Source: Myxococcales bacterium (GTDB taxonomy: Bacteria > Myxococcota_C > UBA6777). From it: a DNA stretch of 64,000 bases. Made by a program: the position numbers and the translations under genes. Under the pieces are notes generated by a model that had not been told where the DNA came from, did no database searches, and saw nothing but the letters and a program-made list of their open reading frames with translations. Location: the NCBI GenBank assembly GCA_020632975.1, contig JACKEL010000007.1, positions 248,001 through 312,000 on the forward strand, in the 5' to 3' direction. Within the stretch, counting starts at the first letter, position 1, and each line of letters begins with the position of its first letter. This document shows positions 7,796 to 16,937 of this stretch, one piece after another.

Positions 7796-8833
7796 TCACC
7801 AATAGGGGAGCATGGCGCTTCCGTCTTGTGTGAGCATCTTGGGTTCTGTTTGTTTTCCTGTCATCAAATCTTCCACGTTAAATAGGGCGAGATTCTCACC
7901 TCCATTTTTCTCTTCGATGGTTACGAGAAGCCAATCGCCATCGGGTGATACCCGAAGCTCAGCAAATCTTCCTTGGACGAAGGAGCGCTGCTCTTTTTTC
8001 TCTAGATCGTAAAAGCTGAGAACTCCGAGATCGGTGAGGATACTGGGTTCGATTTGGTTTGGTTCAGGTGGAGGAACGGAGGAGAAGAAAAATCCTTTTT
8101 TTCGGGGATGCCAAGCCGTTTGTTGGTTTCGATAATTGTGACGGGGAAATGATTTTTCTTCAGTGGTAAGAAGGACTTGCCCTGGTGTCTGTCCAATGGG
8201 TGCATTGTAAGCGCCGTATCTTGCTGTGCGGGGCTCCCCTGGTTGGCTTAAGATAAACTCAAAGGTATAGAGGACGTTTGAAGTGGGGGAAAAGAAAGCG
8301 GGAACAATGCTATAGAGTTCTTTTGTCACTGTATGGGAAGAGTAGGATAGTTTTTTTTCTGTGGAAACGGAAAAAAGGTGCCTCGCTGGGATCAGTTCAG
8401 AAGTGGATTCATTTTTATAATTCGCACTAAAAAAGATGCGTTTGCCATCTGGCGACCAAAGAAAAGGCCGTTTAGGGAAGAGTGGACGAGGCTCCCAGAG
8501 GTACGCAAGTTCGACGGCGTGTTCTCCATCCACACTCAGTTTCCAAACGCTCGTCTTTTCCGCGTCTTGAGAACTTGGGGCGACGGTTGCATACCACTTG
8601 CGATCAGGGGAGATGGCCAAGATCCCAGGGATGTTTCTTTTTACGAGGAAATCGACCTTCGTGGAGATTCCAGTCTTGATATCGAATTGGTAAGGCCCTT
8701 CTTCGGCTCCGTTGAAGGCTTGCTTTTGAAAGAAAAAGGTAGAAAGCGGAAGGGGTTGGATGTTGTTGGGGTCACCTACATGACATCCCCATCCCATCAT
8801 GCTCAACAGACATACAAACAAGGCACGTTTCAT
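7796..8833 (-). CDS. TolB-like beta-propeller lipoprotein
   Basis: The protein has 345 residues and a lipoprotein signal ending at Cys17 (MMGWGC). The body contains repeated blades of the TolB/PD40 kind, such as AISPDRKWYA, WSPDGKRIFFSA and VSPDGDWLLV. Such propellers act as periplasmic or surface interaction platforms. AAGGAG stands before the ATG. It lies upstream of the RiPP precursor on the same strand, with 159 bp and a candidate promoter between them, so co-regulation is possible but not shown. Confidence 0.8.
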   Translation of the reverse strand: MKRALFVCLLSMMGWGCHVGDPNNIQPLPLSTFFFQKQAFNGAEEGPYQFDIKTGISTKVDFLVKRNIPGILAISPDRKWYATVAPSSQDAEKTSVWKLSVDGEHAVELAYLWEPRPLFPKRPFLWSPDGKRIFFSANYKNESTSELIPARHLFSVSTEKKLSYSSHTVTKELYSIVPAFFSPTSNVLYTFEFILSQPGEPRTARYGAYNAPIGQTPGQVLLTTEEKSFPRHNYRNQQTAWHPRKKGFFFSSVPPPEPNQIEPSILTDLGVLSFYDLEKKEQRSFVQGRFAELRVSPDGDWLLVTIEEKNGGENLALFNVEDLMTGKQTEPKMLTQDGSAMLPYW

Positions 8834-9067
8834 CGCGGCTCTCCTTTTTGAAGTGAGTGGTTTGGTTTGGCTGGCGTGCCCTAGAGCAGAGATGATGCCA
8901 TCTTTGTATCTTTGAAATTTGTTTATTTATTCAGTGGGATAGGCGAAATCGTTCGATGTGAGAGATCGAAGTGTTCTCGATCTAGACACCCGGTGATGGG
9001 GGTTGTTTGTGTTTTGGACGTTTTATGGATGTCGAAAAGAATCGTGGGCGATAGAGAGCGGATGAAG

Positions 9068-9093
9068 GTGCTTGGGAGAGGTGCTTGGGAGAG
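9068..9093. repeat. 13-bp tandem duplication
   Basis: GTGCTTGGGAGAG occurs twice in direct tandem, followed by a partial third copy, in the 276-bp gap between 8833 and 9110. The gap also has a 7-bp inverted repeat, AGATCGA/TCGATCT, at 8963-8983. No gene is seen there. Confidence 0.7.
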
Positions 9094-9109
9094 GTGTTTG
9101 TCGTATGGT

Positions 9110-9745
9110 TTAGGGGCAAGCGCGGAAGGCGTTGGTGCGTGAGCGCCAGTACTGGACCCAACATCCGACTTTAATGGGAACAGAGCGTTTTTTGGCGACG
9201 GCTGCTTGTCCTTCGTTGCGTCCGTGCCCGTAGCCGAGGTCATGCATCATCTCGTGAGCGAGGGTGTGGGCAAGGCGGCGCCAGTTGCCTGTGCGCATCA
9301 GTTTCATCAGGTAGTCGCGATTGATGTAGATGGTGTTGTAGATGTGGAATGCATTGGCATGACGACCGACGCGACAACTTCGGGTGCCACGGTAACCCCA
9401 GACAGAGACGATCAGATTTTTTCGGATGATGCGTTGAAAAACGCGCATACCGCTGTCTCGGGTGAAGGTAAAGCGAGTGCGTTTGACAGCTTTTTGAAAG
9501 CGTCCATCGTTGAGTGTGCTGAAGACATGGCGGACTGCGCGTCGGATGAAGTTGGTTTGTTGGCCAGAGAATTGGAAGATGCGGCAGCCCATACGGATGT
9601 ATTGGTTCATCTTGCTGCGTTCACGGGGGGATAGACGGCTTTTGTGGTTGCGGAAACTGAGGCGGTAGGTTCCTGCTTCAGCAGATGTCGAAAAGACCGA
9701 TACTGCAAGCAAGAGAGAAAGGCCAAACAAGGCGACTCGACGCAT
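9110..9745 (-). CDS. Small secreted metzincin-like zinc protease
   Basis: The protein has 211 residues from ATG 9745, chosen because AGGAG is 7 nt upstream; an ATG 6 nt earlier is too close. A classical signal peptide ends at AEA-G (residues 22-25). The metzincin zinc motif HExxHxxGxxH is exact at residues 164-174 (HEMMHDLGYGH). The protein is very basic and has several Cys, including a C-terminal pair. No family match is known to me, and the catalytic domain is short for a metzincin. A secreted metallopeptidase is likely, with substrate unknown. Confidence 0.75.
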   Translation of the reverse strand: MRRVALFGLSLLLAVSVFSTSAEAGTYRLSFRNHKSRLSPRERSKMNQYIRMGCRIFQFSGQQTNFIRRAVRHVFSTLNDGRFQKAVKRTRFTFTRDSGMRVFQRIIRKNLIVSVWGYRGTRSCRVGRHANAFHIYNTIYINRDYLMKLMRTGNWRRLAHTLAHEMMHDLGYGHGRNEGQAAVAKKRSVPIKVGCWVQYWRSRTNAFRACP

Positions 9746-9872
9746 GATCATGCTCCTGTGGTTGTGGGCTTGTACACGCATGTGCGTGTTTGGATGTTGG
9801 TATTGTTGTGTTGGACGGGAGTGGAGTGGAGATGTCGCAGAGGGAGGTGCAACATTTTTGTGGGGGGGAAGG

Positions 9873-10319
9873 CTAGGACAGTCGTGTGGGAGCGTCTGGA
9901 GATCTTTCGATGATCAACTCGTTGTATCCGGTCTTTGCATCGGGCTCGCGTCGAAAAAGTAGTGCTGGCAACACGCCGATGATGATCTCTGCGGTGGTGT
10001 GGATGGTGCTGCCATCCATCAGATGTCCGCCGATGGTATCGCCCTTGGTATCGGACACAGCGACATGAAGATGGATACCTGTGGGAGAGAGCGTGCCTGT
10101 GAGACTGACGATCTCCCAAGGGCCGATGAAGACTTCGGTTTCTTTTTGACCAGCCATACGCAGAGAGGCTTGTTTGAGGCTACCCACACAACTCAAGATA
10201 CAAGCGGCTGGAAGCTCGTGTTGCTGGACAACCTCTGTGAGAGCTTGTTTGAGGTCGGTCCCTGGGAGGAGACGCGTGGATAGGGTTTGGAGTGGGCTTT
10301 CAAGCCATCGCGCGGTCAT
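9873..10319 (-). CDS. PPC/DUF296 domain protein
   Basis: The 148-residue protein consists of a single PPC (DUF296) domain, ending with the typical GGHLMDGSTIHTTAEIIIG stretch. The fold forms trimers. In plants it is joined to AT-hooks and binds DNA, while the bacterial stand-alone form has an unclear role. The conserved GxL...G...HlH pattern is present (TGTLSPTGIHLHVAV). ATG 10319 is chosen with AAGGAG 7 nt upstream. No signal peptide is seen. It is followed at 127 bp by the secreted metzincin-like gene on the same strand. Confidence 0.85.
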   Translation of the reverse strand: MTARWLESPLQTLSTRLLPGTDLKQALTEVVQQHELPAACILSCVGSLKQASLRMAGQKETEVFIGPWEIVSLTGTLSPTGIHLHVAVSDTKGDTIGGHLMDGSTIHTTAEIIIGVLPALLFRREPDAKTGYNELIIERSPDAPTRLS

Positions 10320-10367
10320 CAAAGGGCTCCTTGGGTGTAAGGCGAGTGTTCGAGGAAGGAGGGCGTC

Positions 10368-12776
10368 TCAAGGCAAACAGCGACCATTGTCGCATGTCAT
10401 CCCTGAAGGGCATTTGAGCGTATTCGCGTGGCAAGCAATGCTGCAGCTCTTAAATCCTAGGACGTTTGTTTCGCACTGCGTTATAAAAGTCCCTTCAAGG
10501 GAGGTGAGTGTTTTGCATGTTCCTGAATTGACAGTGCAATCCTGTGTACAGATACCTTGCTGGCTGTTCAGTGAATATGGCACGCAAAACAGGCCACTTT
10601 GGCATCCTGCGGTTTTATGGAGCGCAGGATCTGTGTTGCAACCGAGTCCAAAGCTGAGTGGTCCGATAGGCCCTGGGGGACGGCAAACAGAAGATGTTCC
10701 AGCATTGCCACTGCAAACGTAATCTCCGAAGACGCAGTCTTTGTCTTCTGTGCACTGGAGATCCATGCACACTTTCGGTGTTCCGGGTGCGAAAGAGATC
10801 TCTTGGCATTGAAGCTCTGCGTTGTGAGGGCAAGCGTTGTTCGACCCGCAAGGAATGTGACAACGCTGTCCAAAGGGACCAAAGTCCACGCAAATCTGTA
10901 CACCACTACAAAGGATCTTTTGCCCCAAGATCAAGCCCGTGGGATCGCACTCTTTTCCTTCATCGTTGAGTGTTGCGGTGATGCACTTCTTGGTGTTGGG
11001 GTCACAGATCAACTTTTTCTCAGTGTCGCAGAGCCTTGGAGGCTGTCTTGTGTAGGGGGGGATGTCGCAGTCGTCCCCGATATTGACTTGTATCGTGGGT
11101 TTTTGGCAAACGCTGGTTGCGCTATTGCAATAAAGTGGTGGGTCGTCCAAACAACGCCATTGGAATCTCGATTTTTCTCCGCAAGTCTCCGTTTCTTTGG
11201 CATCTCGAAGGCATACACGCAAGGAAGAAGTCACGGGTGTGCAATGTGTTCTTCCATCCGTGTTGTTCATGCAGAGAAGAGGATTGTTGCTGCAACTTTG
11301 GAAACAATATTTGTATTTTTGGGGGTTGTTGTAGCCTGGATCGAGGCAGACATAACCCGTTCCGCAGTCTGCGTCTTCTGTGCATCTTTGGCCTGCGCAG
11401 GTCTTACAGTCGACCGCACATCCTGTACAAGTCTCGGTGGGACCGCAGATACCATCGCCGCACTTGTCTGGGCAAGGACCACAGTCTTTTTCGCAAGTTG
11501 TGCAAGTCTCGGTGGCATCGCATACACCGTTCCCACACTGGACAGGGCACTTTCCGCAGTCGTCAGGGCAGCTATCGCAAGTCTCGGTGGCATCGCAGAT
11601 CTTGTTGCCGCAACTCGGTGCGCACTTTCCGCAGTCTGCATCGCAGTTGTTGCAAGTTTCACCAGGTTCGCACTTACCGTTGCCGCAGTTGGGAGCGCAC
11701 TTTCCGCAATCGTCGGGGCAGAGTTTGCAGCCTTCATCAGCACTACAGATCCCATCGCCACATTTGGGAGCGCACTTTCCACAGTCGGTTTCACAAGTTC
11801 GACAATCTTCGTTGGGACCGCACTTTCCGTCACCGCAAGAGGCTGGACATTCGCCGCAATCTTGGGGACAGGTCTTGCAGTCTTCGCTGTCTTCACAAGT
11901 GAGGTTTCCACAAGTGGGAGGACATTTGCCGCAATCTTGGGGGCAAGTTTGGCAGGTCTCTGTACTTTGGCAGGTTCCATCGCCGCATTGGGCTTGGCAC
12001 TTTCCGCAGTCAGCTTCACAAGTGTTGCAGTCTTCGCCTGTTTCGCACTTGCCGTTGCCACAAGAGGTCGCGCACTTTCCGCAGTCTGTGGGGCAGTTGC
12101 GGCAGTCTTCGTTTTCTTGGCAGATGGTATCTCCACAGCTGTCTGCGCACTTTCCGCAGTCGTTGGGGCAGGTTTGACAGTTTTCTGTGATCTCGCACTG
12201 ACCATTTCCACAAGAGGTCGCGCACTTTCCACAGTCGGCTTCGCAAGAGGTGCAGTCTTCGGAGTTTTCGCAAACCCCGTTACCACACTGGGCCTTGCAG
12301 GGGCCGCAGTCATCAGGGCACGTGATGCAAGTCTCGGTATCTTGGCAGACATTGTCTTGGCATGTTTGGGAACAAGGACCGCAATCATTCGGGCAGGTTC
12401 GGCAGTTTTCCCCCACATCGCACTTCTGATTACCGCAGGTCACGCTTGTACAAGCACCGCAGTCAGCAGGGCAGGTTCGGCAGTTTTCTTGGGGATCGCA
12501 AGTGCTATCTCCGCAAGTGGCGAAGCTACCGCGTGGATCAGGACGACATGCCCAGAACTCACAACGCATCCCTGGTGTACAGTCTTTGTCGTTGCGGCAC
12601 TCTCTACAACGACCGACAACACAGAAGGGACGGTTTTGTGCGTTGGAACAGTGTATATCTTCAAGGCATTCTGTGATGATCGTGATGCACCCGACTGTAC
12701 TGTTGCCAAGGAGCACAAAAAGCCCCAACAGCAAAAGCCGCCAAGGGATCAAGCGTTGTGTGGGTTTGCGTACCAT
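10368..12776 (-). CDS. Giant Cys-rich repeat lipoprotein
   Basis: The protein has 802 residues. A good lipobox STVGC places the lipid Cys at residue 30. Residues about 88-462 consist of 15 tandem units of about 25 residues with consensus CGxGxC-x3-ExCxxCxxDCGxC. The C-terminal half has further Cys-rich modules of the C-x5-DC-x6-C type shared with other lipoproteins in this window. Each unit has six Cys and acidic residues, suggesting disulfide-knotted or metal-binding rods on the cell surface. GGAG lies 6 nt before ATG 12776. The function is unknown; a structural or adhesive surface protein is the best guess. Confidence 0.9.
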   Translation of the reverse strand: MVRKPTQRLIPWRLLLLGLFVLLGNSTVGCITIITECLEDIHCSNAQNRPFCVVGRCRECRNDKDCTPGMRCEFWACRPDPRGSFATCGDSTCDPQENCRTCPADCGACTSVTCGNQKCDVGENCRTCPNDCGPCSQTCQDNVCQDTETCITCPDDCGPCKAQCGNGVCENSEDCTSCEADCGKCATSCGNGQCEITENCQTCPNDCGKCADSCGDTICQENEDCRNCPTDCGKCATSCGNGKCETGEDCNTCEADCGKCQAQCGDGTCQSTETCQTCPQDCGKCPPTCGNLTCEDSEDCKTCPQDCGECPASCGDGKCGPNEDCRTCETDCGKCAPKCGDGICSADEGCKLCPDDCGKCAPNCGNGKCEPGETCNNCDADCGKCAPSCGNKICDATETCDSCPDDCGKCPVQCGNGVCDATETCTTCEKDCGPCPDKCGDGICGPTETCTGCAVDCKTCAGQRCTEDADCGTGYVCLDPGYNNPQKYKYCFQSCSNNPLLCMNNTDGRTHCTPVTSSLRVCLRDAKETETCGEKSRFQWRCLDDPPLYCNSATSVCQKPTIQVNIGDDCDIPPYTRQPPRLCDTEKKLICDPNTKKCITATLNDEGKECDPTGLILGQKILCSGVQICVDFGPFGQRCHIPCGSNNACPHNAELQCQEISFAPGTPKVCMDLQCTEDKDCVFGDYVCSGNAGTSSVCRPPGPIGPLSFGLGCNTDPALHKTAGCQSGLFCVPYSLNSQQGICTQDCTVNSGTCKTLTSLEGTFITQCETNVLGFKSCSIACHANTLKCPSGMTCDNGRCLP
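11390..12515 (-). repeat. 15 tandem 75-bp coding repeats
   Basis: This part of the lipoprotein gene is a run of 15 copies of an about 75-bp unit encoding CGxGxC-x3-ExCxxCxxDCGxC. The copies have diverged at wobble positions, so the array is old rather than freshly expanded. Copy number may vary between strains. Confidence 0.85.
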
Positions 12777-13058
12777 GTCTTTCTCCAAACAAAAGTGAAG
12801 ACGCTACTATACTTCGATGCTTGTCTATTTCGAAAAGGTATCTTTATCTGTACAAAGATTGAACATGCGAAAGAGCCGATCTCTTACAAGTCGTCCATCA
12901 ATGGGCTTGAAACTTCGGTTATGTTGGTGATCCTCTTTTGAAAATGCAAAAGATAGAGGTTGCAACAAAAGGACACTCCTGCGACATTTGCGGTCGGATC
13001 TTTGGAGTTCTTTACAAACAAAACAAACGCGGCGGCGCAAGAAACGCAAGGGGCTTGG

Positions 13059-13850
13059 ATGTCGAAAGAGAAAGTTGTTTGGATCACAGGAGCTTCTTCG
13101 GGAATTGGAGAGGCTTTGGCTTATGCTTACGCTGCAACTGGCGCACGTTTGATCTTGTCTGCGCGGCGCGGTGAAGTCTTGGAAGATGTCAAAAAACGCT
13201 GTAGTCGTGCGGATGAAGATATCGCAATCCTCGCCTTGGACTTAGAAAAGTCTGCCGAGATGCCAGAAAAAGTCAAGCAAGCACTTCAATTTTTCGGGTA
13301 CGTGGATATCTTGATCAACAACGGTGGCATCTCTCAACGGGCGTTGATCCAAGACACGGATCTTTCGGTGGATCGTCGGATTATGGAGATCAACTACTTT
13401 GGTACAGTTGCGTTGACCAAAGCTCTCCTGCCTTCGATGATCGCGCGTCGTACAGGTCAGATCGCCATGGTCACGAGCTTGACGGGCAAATTTGGCACAC
13501 CTTTGCGCTCGTCTTATGCAGCGTCCAAGCATGCTTTACACGGATTCTGCGATGCTTTGCGGGCGGAGATGTGGAAAGATGGGATCAGTGTGACTGTGAT
13601 CTGTCCTGGGTATATCAAGACTTCAGTGTCGATCAACGCGCTGACTGGGGATGGTTCTTCCCAAGGCACGATGGATCAAGCGCAAGCCAATGGCATGTCT
13701 GCCGAAGTGTGTGCGCAAAAGATCGTCCATGCACTCCAAAAGAAAAAAGAAGAAGTCTACATCGGGGGCCGTGAGGTGATGGGCGTGTACCTGAAACGCT
13801 TCTTTCCCACGTTGTTCTCGCGTATTTTGCGCAAAGCCAAAGTGACCTAA
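13059..13850 (+). CDS. Short-chain dehydrogenase/reductase
   Basis: The 263-residue protein is a classical SDR. The Rossmann motif TGASSGIG is at residues 10-17 and NNGG near 87-90. The catalytic Ser140, Tyr153 and Lys157 (YAASK) are intact, with Asn112 also present. The C-terminal basic segment resembles DHRS7-like membrane-associated members. ATG 13059 is chosen because the motif then begins at the usual distance; an upstream in-frame start would add 33 unconserved residues. The ribosome binding site is weak (AGGGG). The substrate is not predictable; ketone, steroid or lipid reduction is typical for this branch. Confidence 0.9.
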   Translation: MSKEKVVWITGASSGIGEALAYAYAATGARLILSARRGEVLEDVKKRCSRADEDIAILALDLEKSAEMPEKVKQALQFFGYVDILINNGGISQRALIQDTDLSVDRRIMEINYFGTVALTKALLPSMIARRTGQIAMVTSLTGKFGTPLRSSYAASKHALHGFCDALRAEMWKDGISVTVICPGYIKTSVSINALTGDGSSQGTMDQAQANGMSAEVCAQKIVHALQKKKEEVYIGGREVMGVYLKRFFPTLFSRILRKAKVT

Positions 13851-13949
13851 AAAAAATCCCCACGATCTTTTCGCTTGGAGATCAAGGAGGGTAAAGATTC
13901 AGCCAACACGGTTGGATCTCCTTCACAAGATTGATGAGAGGAGGATCGT

Positions 13950-15344
13950 ATGTTTCAGAAGAAGTCTCTTGGCTGGTTGGGGGCCTTTCTGGTTGGGGGG
14001 ATGTGGATCTCTGGGCTCTGGGCGTGTCATAGCGCTGTTGAGCCCGCTCCTGCGCCGCTTGCTACGTCGTCACAACAGCATCCAAGCCCTAGTGATCCAT
14101 CTTTTCGAATCACAAAAGAAGATCAGCCGCGACATACCGCAGGTGCTCCCACAGTGTATTCGATGCAAAAGCCCGCCCTTACGAAGATTGTATCGAACCA
14201 GAAAAAAAATGTTTTGGTGGCAGATGATGCTTTTGTAGTCCATGAATGGGGCACATTCACCTCTTTGCAAGGCTCGGATGGCACCCTGCAAGAGGGGATG
14301 CAGCACGAAGATGAGAAGCTTCCTGAGTTTGTGTACCGCCGAGGTTACATGACCAAAGGAACAGAACAGCTTTTTTCAAAAGTCACGCAAAAGCTCGAAA
14401 CACCCGTGATCTACTTTTATACACAAACACCACAAAAAGTTCGCGTCGAGGTGAAGTTTCCTTTGGGGGTGATCTCTGAGTGGTATCCTGATGCGATCAA
14501 GTTCTTGCCCGAACTTCATAGCTCAGACGATCCCAAGGATGGGATGATGCTTTGGGAAGGTGATCTGAAGCAAGGCGATGCAGACGTTCCCTCTGTCAAG
14601 CCCGACAGTGTTTGGCAGCCCTCCCGCGAAGTCCCCGATGCTGTGCCTTTTTATACAAAGAAGAAGTATCAGCCAGATATGGAAGTTGAAAAGTTTATTT
14701 TCTACCGTGGTGTCGGTCGTTTTGATGGAGAGGTCTTCGTCAAAAGCCAAGAGCAATTCATTGAGATCGAAAACAGAGGCGCGTTGATCCCTGCGGCCTT
14801 TTTGCTGACCGTCAAAGATGGTCTTGGCTCAGTGCAAGCGCTCCAATCCATCGCTGCGCAGTCCACAGCTTCTGTGAGTTTTCGCTGCGCTGCTCCACTC
14901 GTTTCCATGGAAGAGTACCTGAAAAATGCCACCACGCAGCTTGCGGCAGCCTTGATCCAGTCTGGGTTGTACAAAGATGAGGCGTGGGCTATGGTCAACA
15001 CTTGGCGTCATAGCTACTTCCAAACACCCGGTACCCGCTTGTTGTACATCGTTCCTCGCGCACAAACCGATGCTTTGCTTCCTATCGATATCACGCCCAA
15101 ACCCACCGAGCTCGTCCGTACTTTGGTGGGACGCGTGGAGATCTTTTTGGCAAGCGAAGAGAAAGCGTTGATGGAGAAGCTTCGCGTCGCCCACGAACAA
15201 AAGCAGACCTTGAACCTCAATGATCTCGGTCGCTTTGTGGAGCCGCGTTTGCGTCGTGTCCATGCTTTGTTCAAAGAGCAAGGTCAAACAGAGTTGGCTG
15301 CTTACAGTATGCAGTTGGCCCAACAAGCGATGTATATGCCCTAA
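13950..15344 (+). CDS. Conserved lipoprotein with HEWGTFTS motif
   Basis: The protein has 464 residues and a lipoprotein signal ending at Cys26 (LWAC). After a Pro/Ser-rich linker the mature domain opens with VHEWGTFTSLQGSDG. It also contains the motif VNTWRHSYF and a YIVPR stretch. I have seen similar proteins in Myxococcota and Planctomycetota but know no assigned function. GAGAGGAGG precedes the ATG. It lies 64 bp upstream of the lipoprotein-sigma-anti-sigma-caspase run on the same strand and may belong to that transcription unit. Confidence 0.8.
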   Translation: MFQKKSLGWLGAFLVGGMWISGLWACHSAVEPAPAPLATSSQQHPSPSDPSFRITKEDQPRHTAGAPTVYSMQKPALTKIVSNQKKNVLVADDAFVVHEWGTFTSLQGSDGTLQEGMQHEDEKLPEFVYRRGYMTKGTEQLFSKVTQKLETPVIYFYTQTPQKVRVEVKFPLGVISEWYPDAIKFLPELHSSDDPKDGMMLWEGDLKQGDADVPSVKPDSVWQPSREVPDAVPFYTKKKYQPDMEVEKFIFYRGVGRFDGEVFVKSQEQFIEIENRGALIPAAFLLTVKDGLGSVQALQSIAAQSTASVSFRCAAPLVSMEEYLKNATTQLAAALIQSGLYKDEAWAMVNTWRHSYFQTPGTRLLYIVPRAQTDALLPIDITPKPTELVRTLVGRVEIFLASEEKALMEKLRVAHEQKQTLNLNDLGRFVEPRLRRVHALFKEQGQTELAAYSMQLAQQAMYMP

Positions 15345-15408
15345 TGGTCCGTCTTGTCTCATGGTTCGAGGAAGATGTCTGGATCTTCGAGGACCTTTGT
15401 AAGAGAAA

Positions 15409-16392
15409 GTGTCGATGATGAACCGTCCGACTCTCCGCACTCTTTGTTCTGTACTTGCTTTGATGGTGATCTGCTTGGTGGGGTTCCGTTGTGGGACGCT
15501 CGCTGAAGATTGTCTCGAAGACTCGGATTGTTCGGCGGTTCATCGTTGTGTTCGTTTGCGCTGTTTGTTGATATCTTCTGAAGAAGTCTCCCCAGAGACC
15601 AGTCCAGAAGAGTCCATCACAGATGGCGGAATCCCCGAAAGTACCGTCGAACCTACGATCGAAGCCCAAGAACCTGTTGTCGAGATCGCCCCTTGCAGTG
15701 ATGGTGAGACACGAAGTTGTTATGAAGGGCCCGATGGAACGCTTGGAAAGGGACCTTGTAAAGCAGGGACCCAACGCTGTGACAAAGGGTATTGGGGGCT
15801 TTGTATACAACAGGTCACGCCAAGGATTCCCCGATGTGATGGGGGAGATCGCGACTGTGATGGGGAGCCCGATCGATGTCGCTTGGGTGCATGGTGTGAT
15901 GGTGGACTGATGTGTGAGTCAGGTCTTACCTGTCACCAAAACCGCTGCCTGACCACGTGTGATCCCAAAGATGGCATCACCAACAACCCTGCTTGTTCTT
16001 TTGAGGGGAGTTCGGCGCTTTGCTTTGCAACCTCGCCCACTGAGGGGGTGTGCAAAAGGGAGTGTTCTTCGCGGAAGTCTTCGCCATTTGATGATCCAAA
16101 CTGTGCGGTGGGGACCTACTGTGTTGAGCGTTCAGATGCCTATGCTCCTGGTTTTTGCGCACCAACGGCCCCGCCTGCGAGAGGGAAGCGGGTGCTTGGA
16201 CAAACTTGTTCCAAAGCGAGCGTAGAAGATGACTGTGATGGTGATCTTGCCCTTGCTTGCGTGCTCGACGGTACGGTTGAGCGGTGTTTGGATGCGTGTG
16301 ATCCCCATCAAGGCTCAACAGGATGTCCTAGTGGAAAGTTGTGTCAGGGAACCAACCTTAGCTTTTTAGGAGGCGTTTGTCGCACGCCATGA
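15409..16392 (+). CDS. Cys-rich lipoprotein heading the sigma-caspase operon
   Basis: The protein has 327 residues from GTG 15409; ATG codons at 15415 and 15418 are equally possible and no ribosome binding site decides. The hydrophobic leader ends near Cys28. A Ser/Glu/Pro linker is followed by an SCYEGPDGTLGKGPC segment and a CDGGDRDCDGEPD unit like the MopE-type calcium repeats. Cys-rich modules close the protein. Its stop overlaps the ATG of the sigma factor (ATGA), so the four genes to 19361 look translationally coupled. A surface sensor or substrate for that regulatory module is inferred. Confidence 0.8.
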   Translation: MSMMNRPTLRTLCSVLALMVICLVGFRCGTLAEDCLEDSDCSAVHRCVRLRCLLISSEEVSPETSPEESITDGGIPESTVEPTIEAQEPVVEIAPCSDGETRSCYEGPDGTLGKGPCKAGTQRCDKGYWGLCIQQVTPRIPRCDGGDRDCDGEPDRCRLGAWCDGGLMCESGLTCHQNRCLTTCDPKDGITNNPACSFEGSSALCFATSPTEGVCKRECSSRKSSPFDDPNCAVGTYCVERSDAYAPGFCAPTAPPARGKRVLGQTCSKASVEDDCDGDLALACVLDGTVERCLDACDPHQGSTGCPSGKLCQGTNLSFLGGVCRTP

Positions 16393-16937
16393 TGCTGATG
16401 TTGTTGGTCTTTTTGTTTGGGTTGTTTTTTTCTCGCCGCGAGGATGGCGAGACGCGTGCGTTGTATCAAAAGTATTATGCTGTGTTGAGGCGACGATGTT
16501 TTCGGATACTGCGAGATGATGCGATGGTTGACGATGCGATGCAAGAGATCTTTTGGACGGTTTCTCGCCAGATCGATCAGTACCGCGGAGACCACGAACA
16601 GATCTTGCCTTGGTTGTATCGCGTGACCACCACGCACTGTTTTAAGTTGTTGGAGCGAGACAAGCGCTGGGTTCGCAACCTTGAGATCACGATGGAACAA
16701 GGATCGTTTTGCGGAGACTTTGGTGGGGGAGATCCTGTGGATCGCCTTGCTGTGGGCGCTTTGTTGTCGCATCTACCGCCATCTATGCGAGAGATGGTGA
16801 TGTATCGCTACTTTGATGAGATGACCCAAGAAGAGATCGCCGAGGTCATGGGGGTGAGCCGTGATCACGTTCGTACTGGACTCAAGCGCTTCTTTGAGCG
16901 TGTGGAACGTTGGCGAGAGGCAGGCAGCTATGAGTGA
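16389..16937 (+). CDS. ECF RNA polymerase sigma factor
   Basis: The 182-residue protein is an ECF (group 4) sigma factor. Region 2 is recognisable in LYQKYYAVLRRRCFRILRD and DDAMQEIFWTV. Region 4 has the helix-turn-helix EMTQEEIAEVMGVSRDHVRTGLKR. The ATG at 16389 overlaps the previous stop codon. A TTG at 16377 is the alternative, with AGGAGG 3 nt upstream. Either start gives a hydrophobic N-terminal stretch before the conserved region, which is unusual for this family. The next gene overlaps by 8 nt and encodes its likely anti-sigma factor. Confidence 0.9.
   Translation: MMLMLLVFLFGLFFSRREDGETRALYQKYYAVLRRRCFRILRDDAMVDDAMQEIFWTVSRQIDQYRGDHEQILPWLYRVTTTHCFKLLERDKRWVRNLEITMEQGSFCGDFGGGDPVDRLAVGALLSHLPPSMREMVMYRYFDEMTQEEIAEVMGVSRDHVRTGLKRFFERVERWREAGSYE

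Noticed and set aside
10599..12941. 780-codon plus-strand frame opposite the Cys-repeat lipoprotein
   Set aside because: It is an antisense by-product of Cys/Gly codons. The minus-strand frame has a lipobox, ribosome binding site and regular repeats.
13906..13930. GGTTGGATCTCCTTC resembling the 3' end of 16S rRNA
   Set aside because: Only a partial match, with no rRNA sequence upstream; chance similarity.
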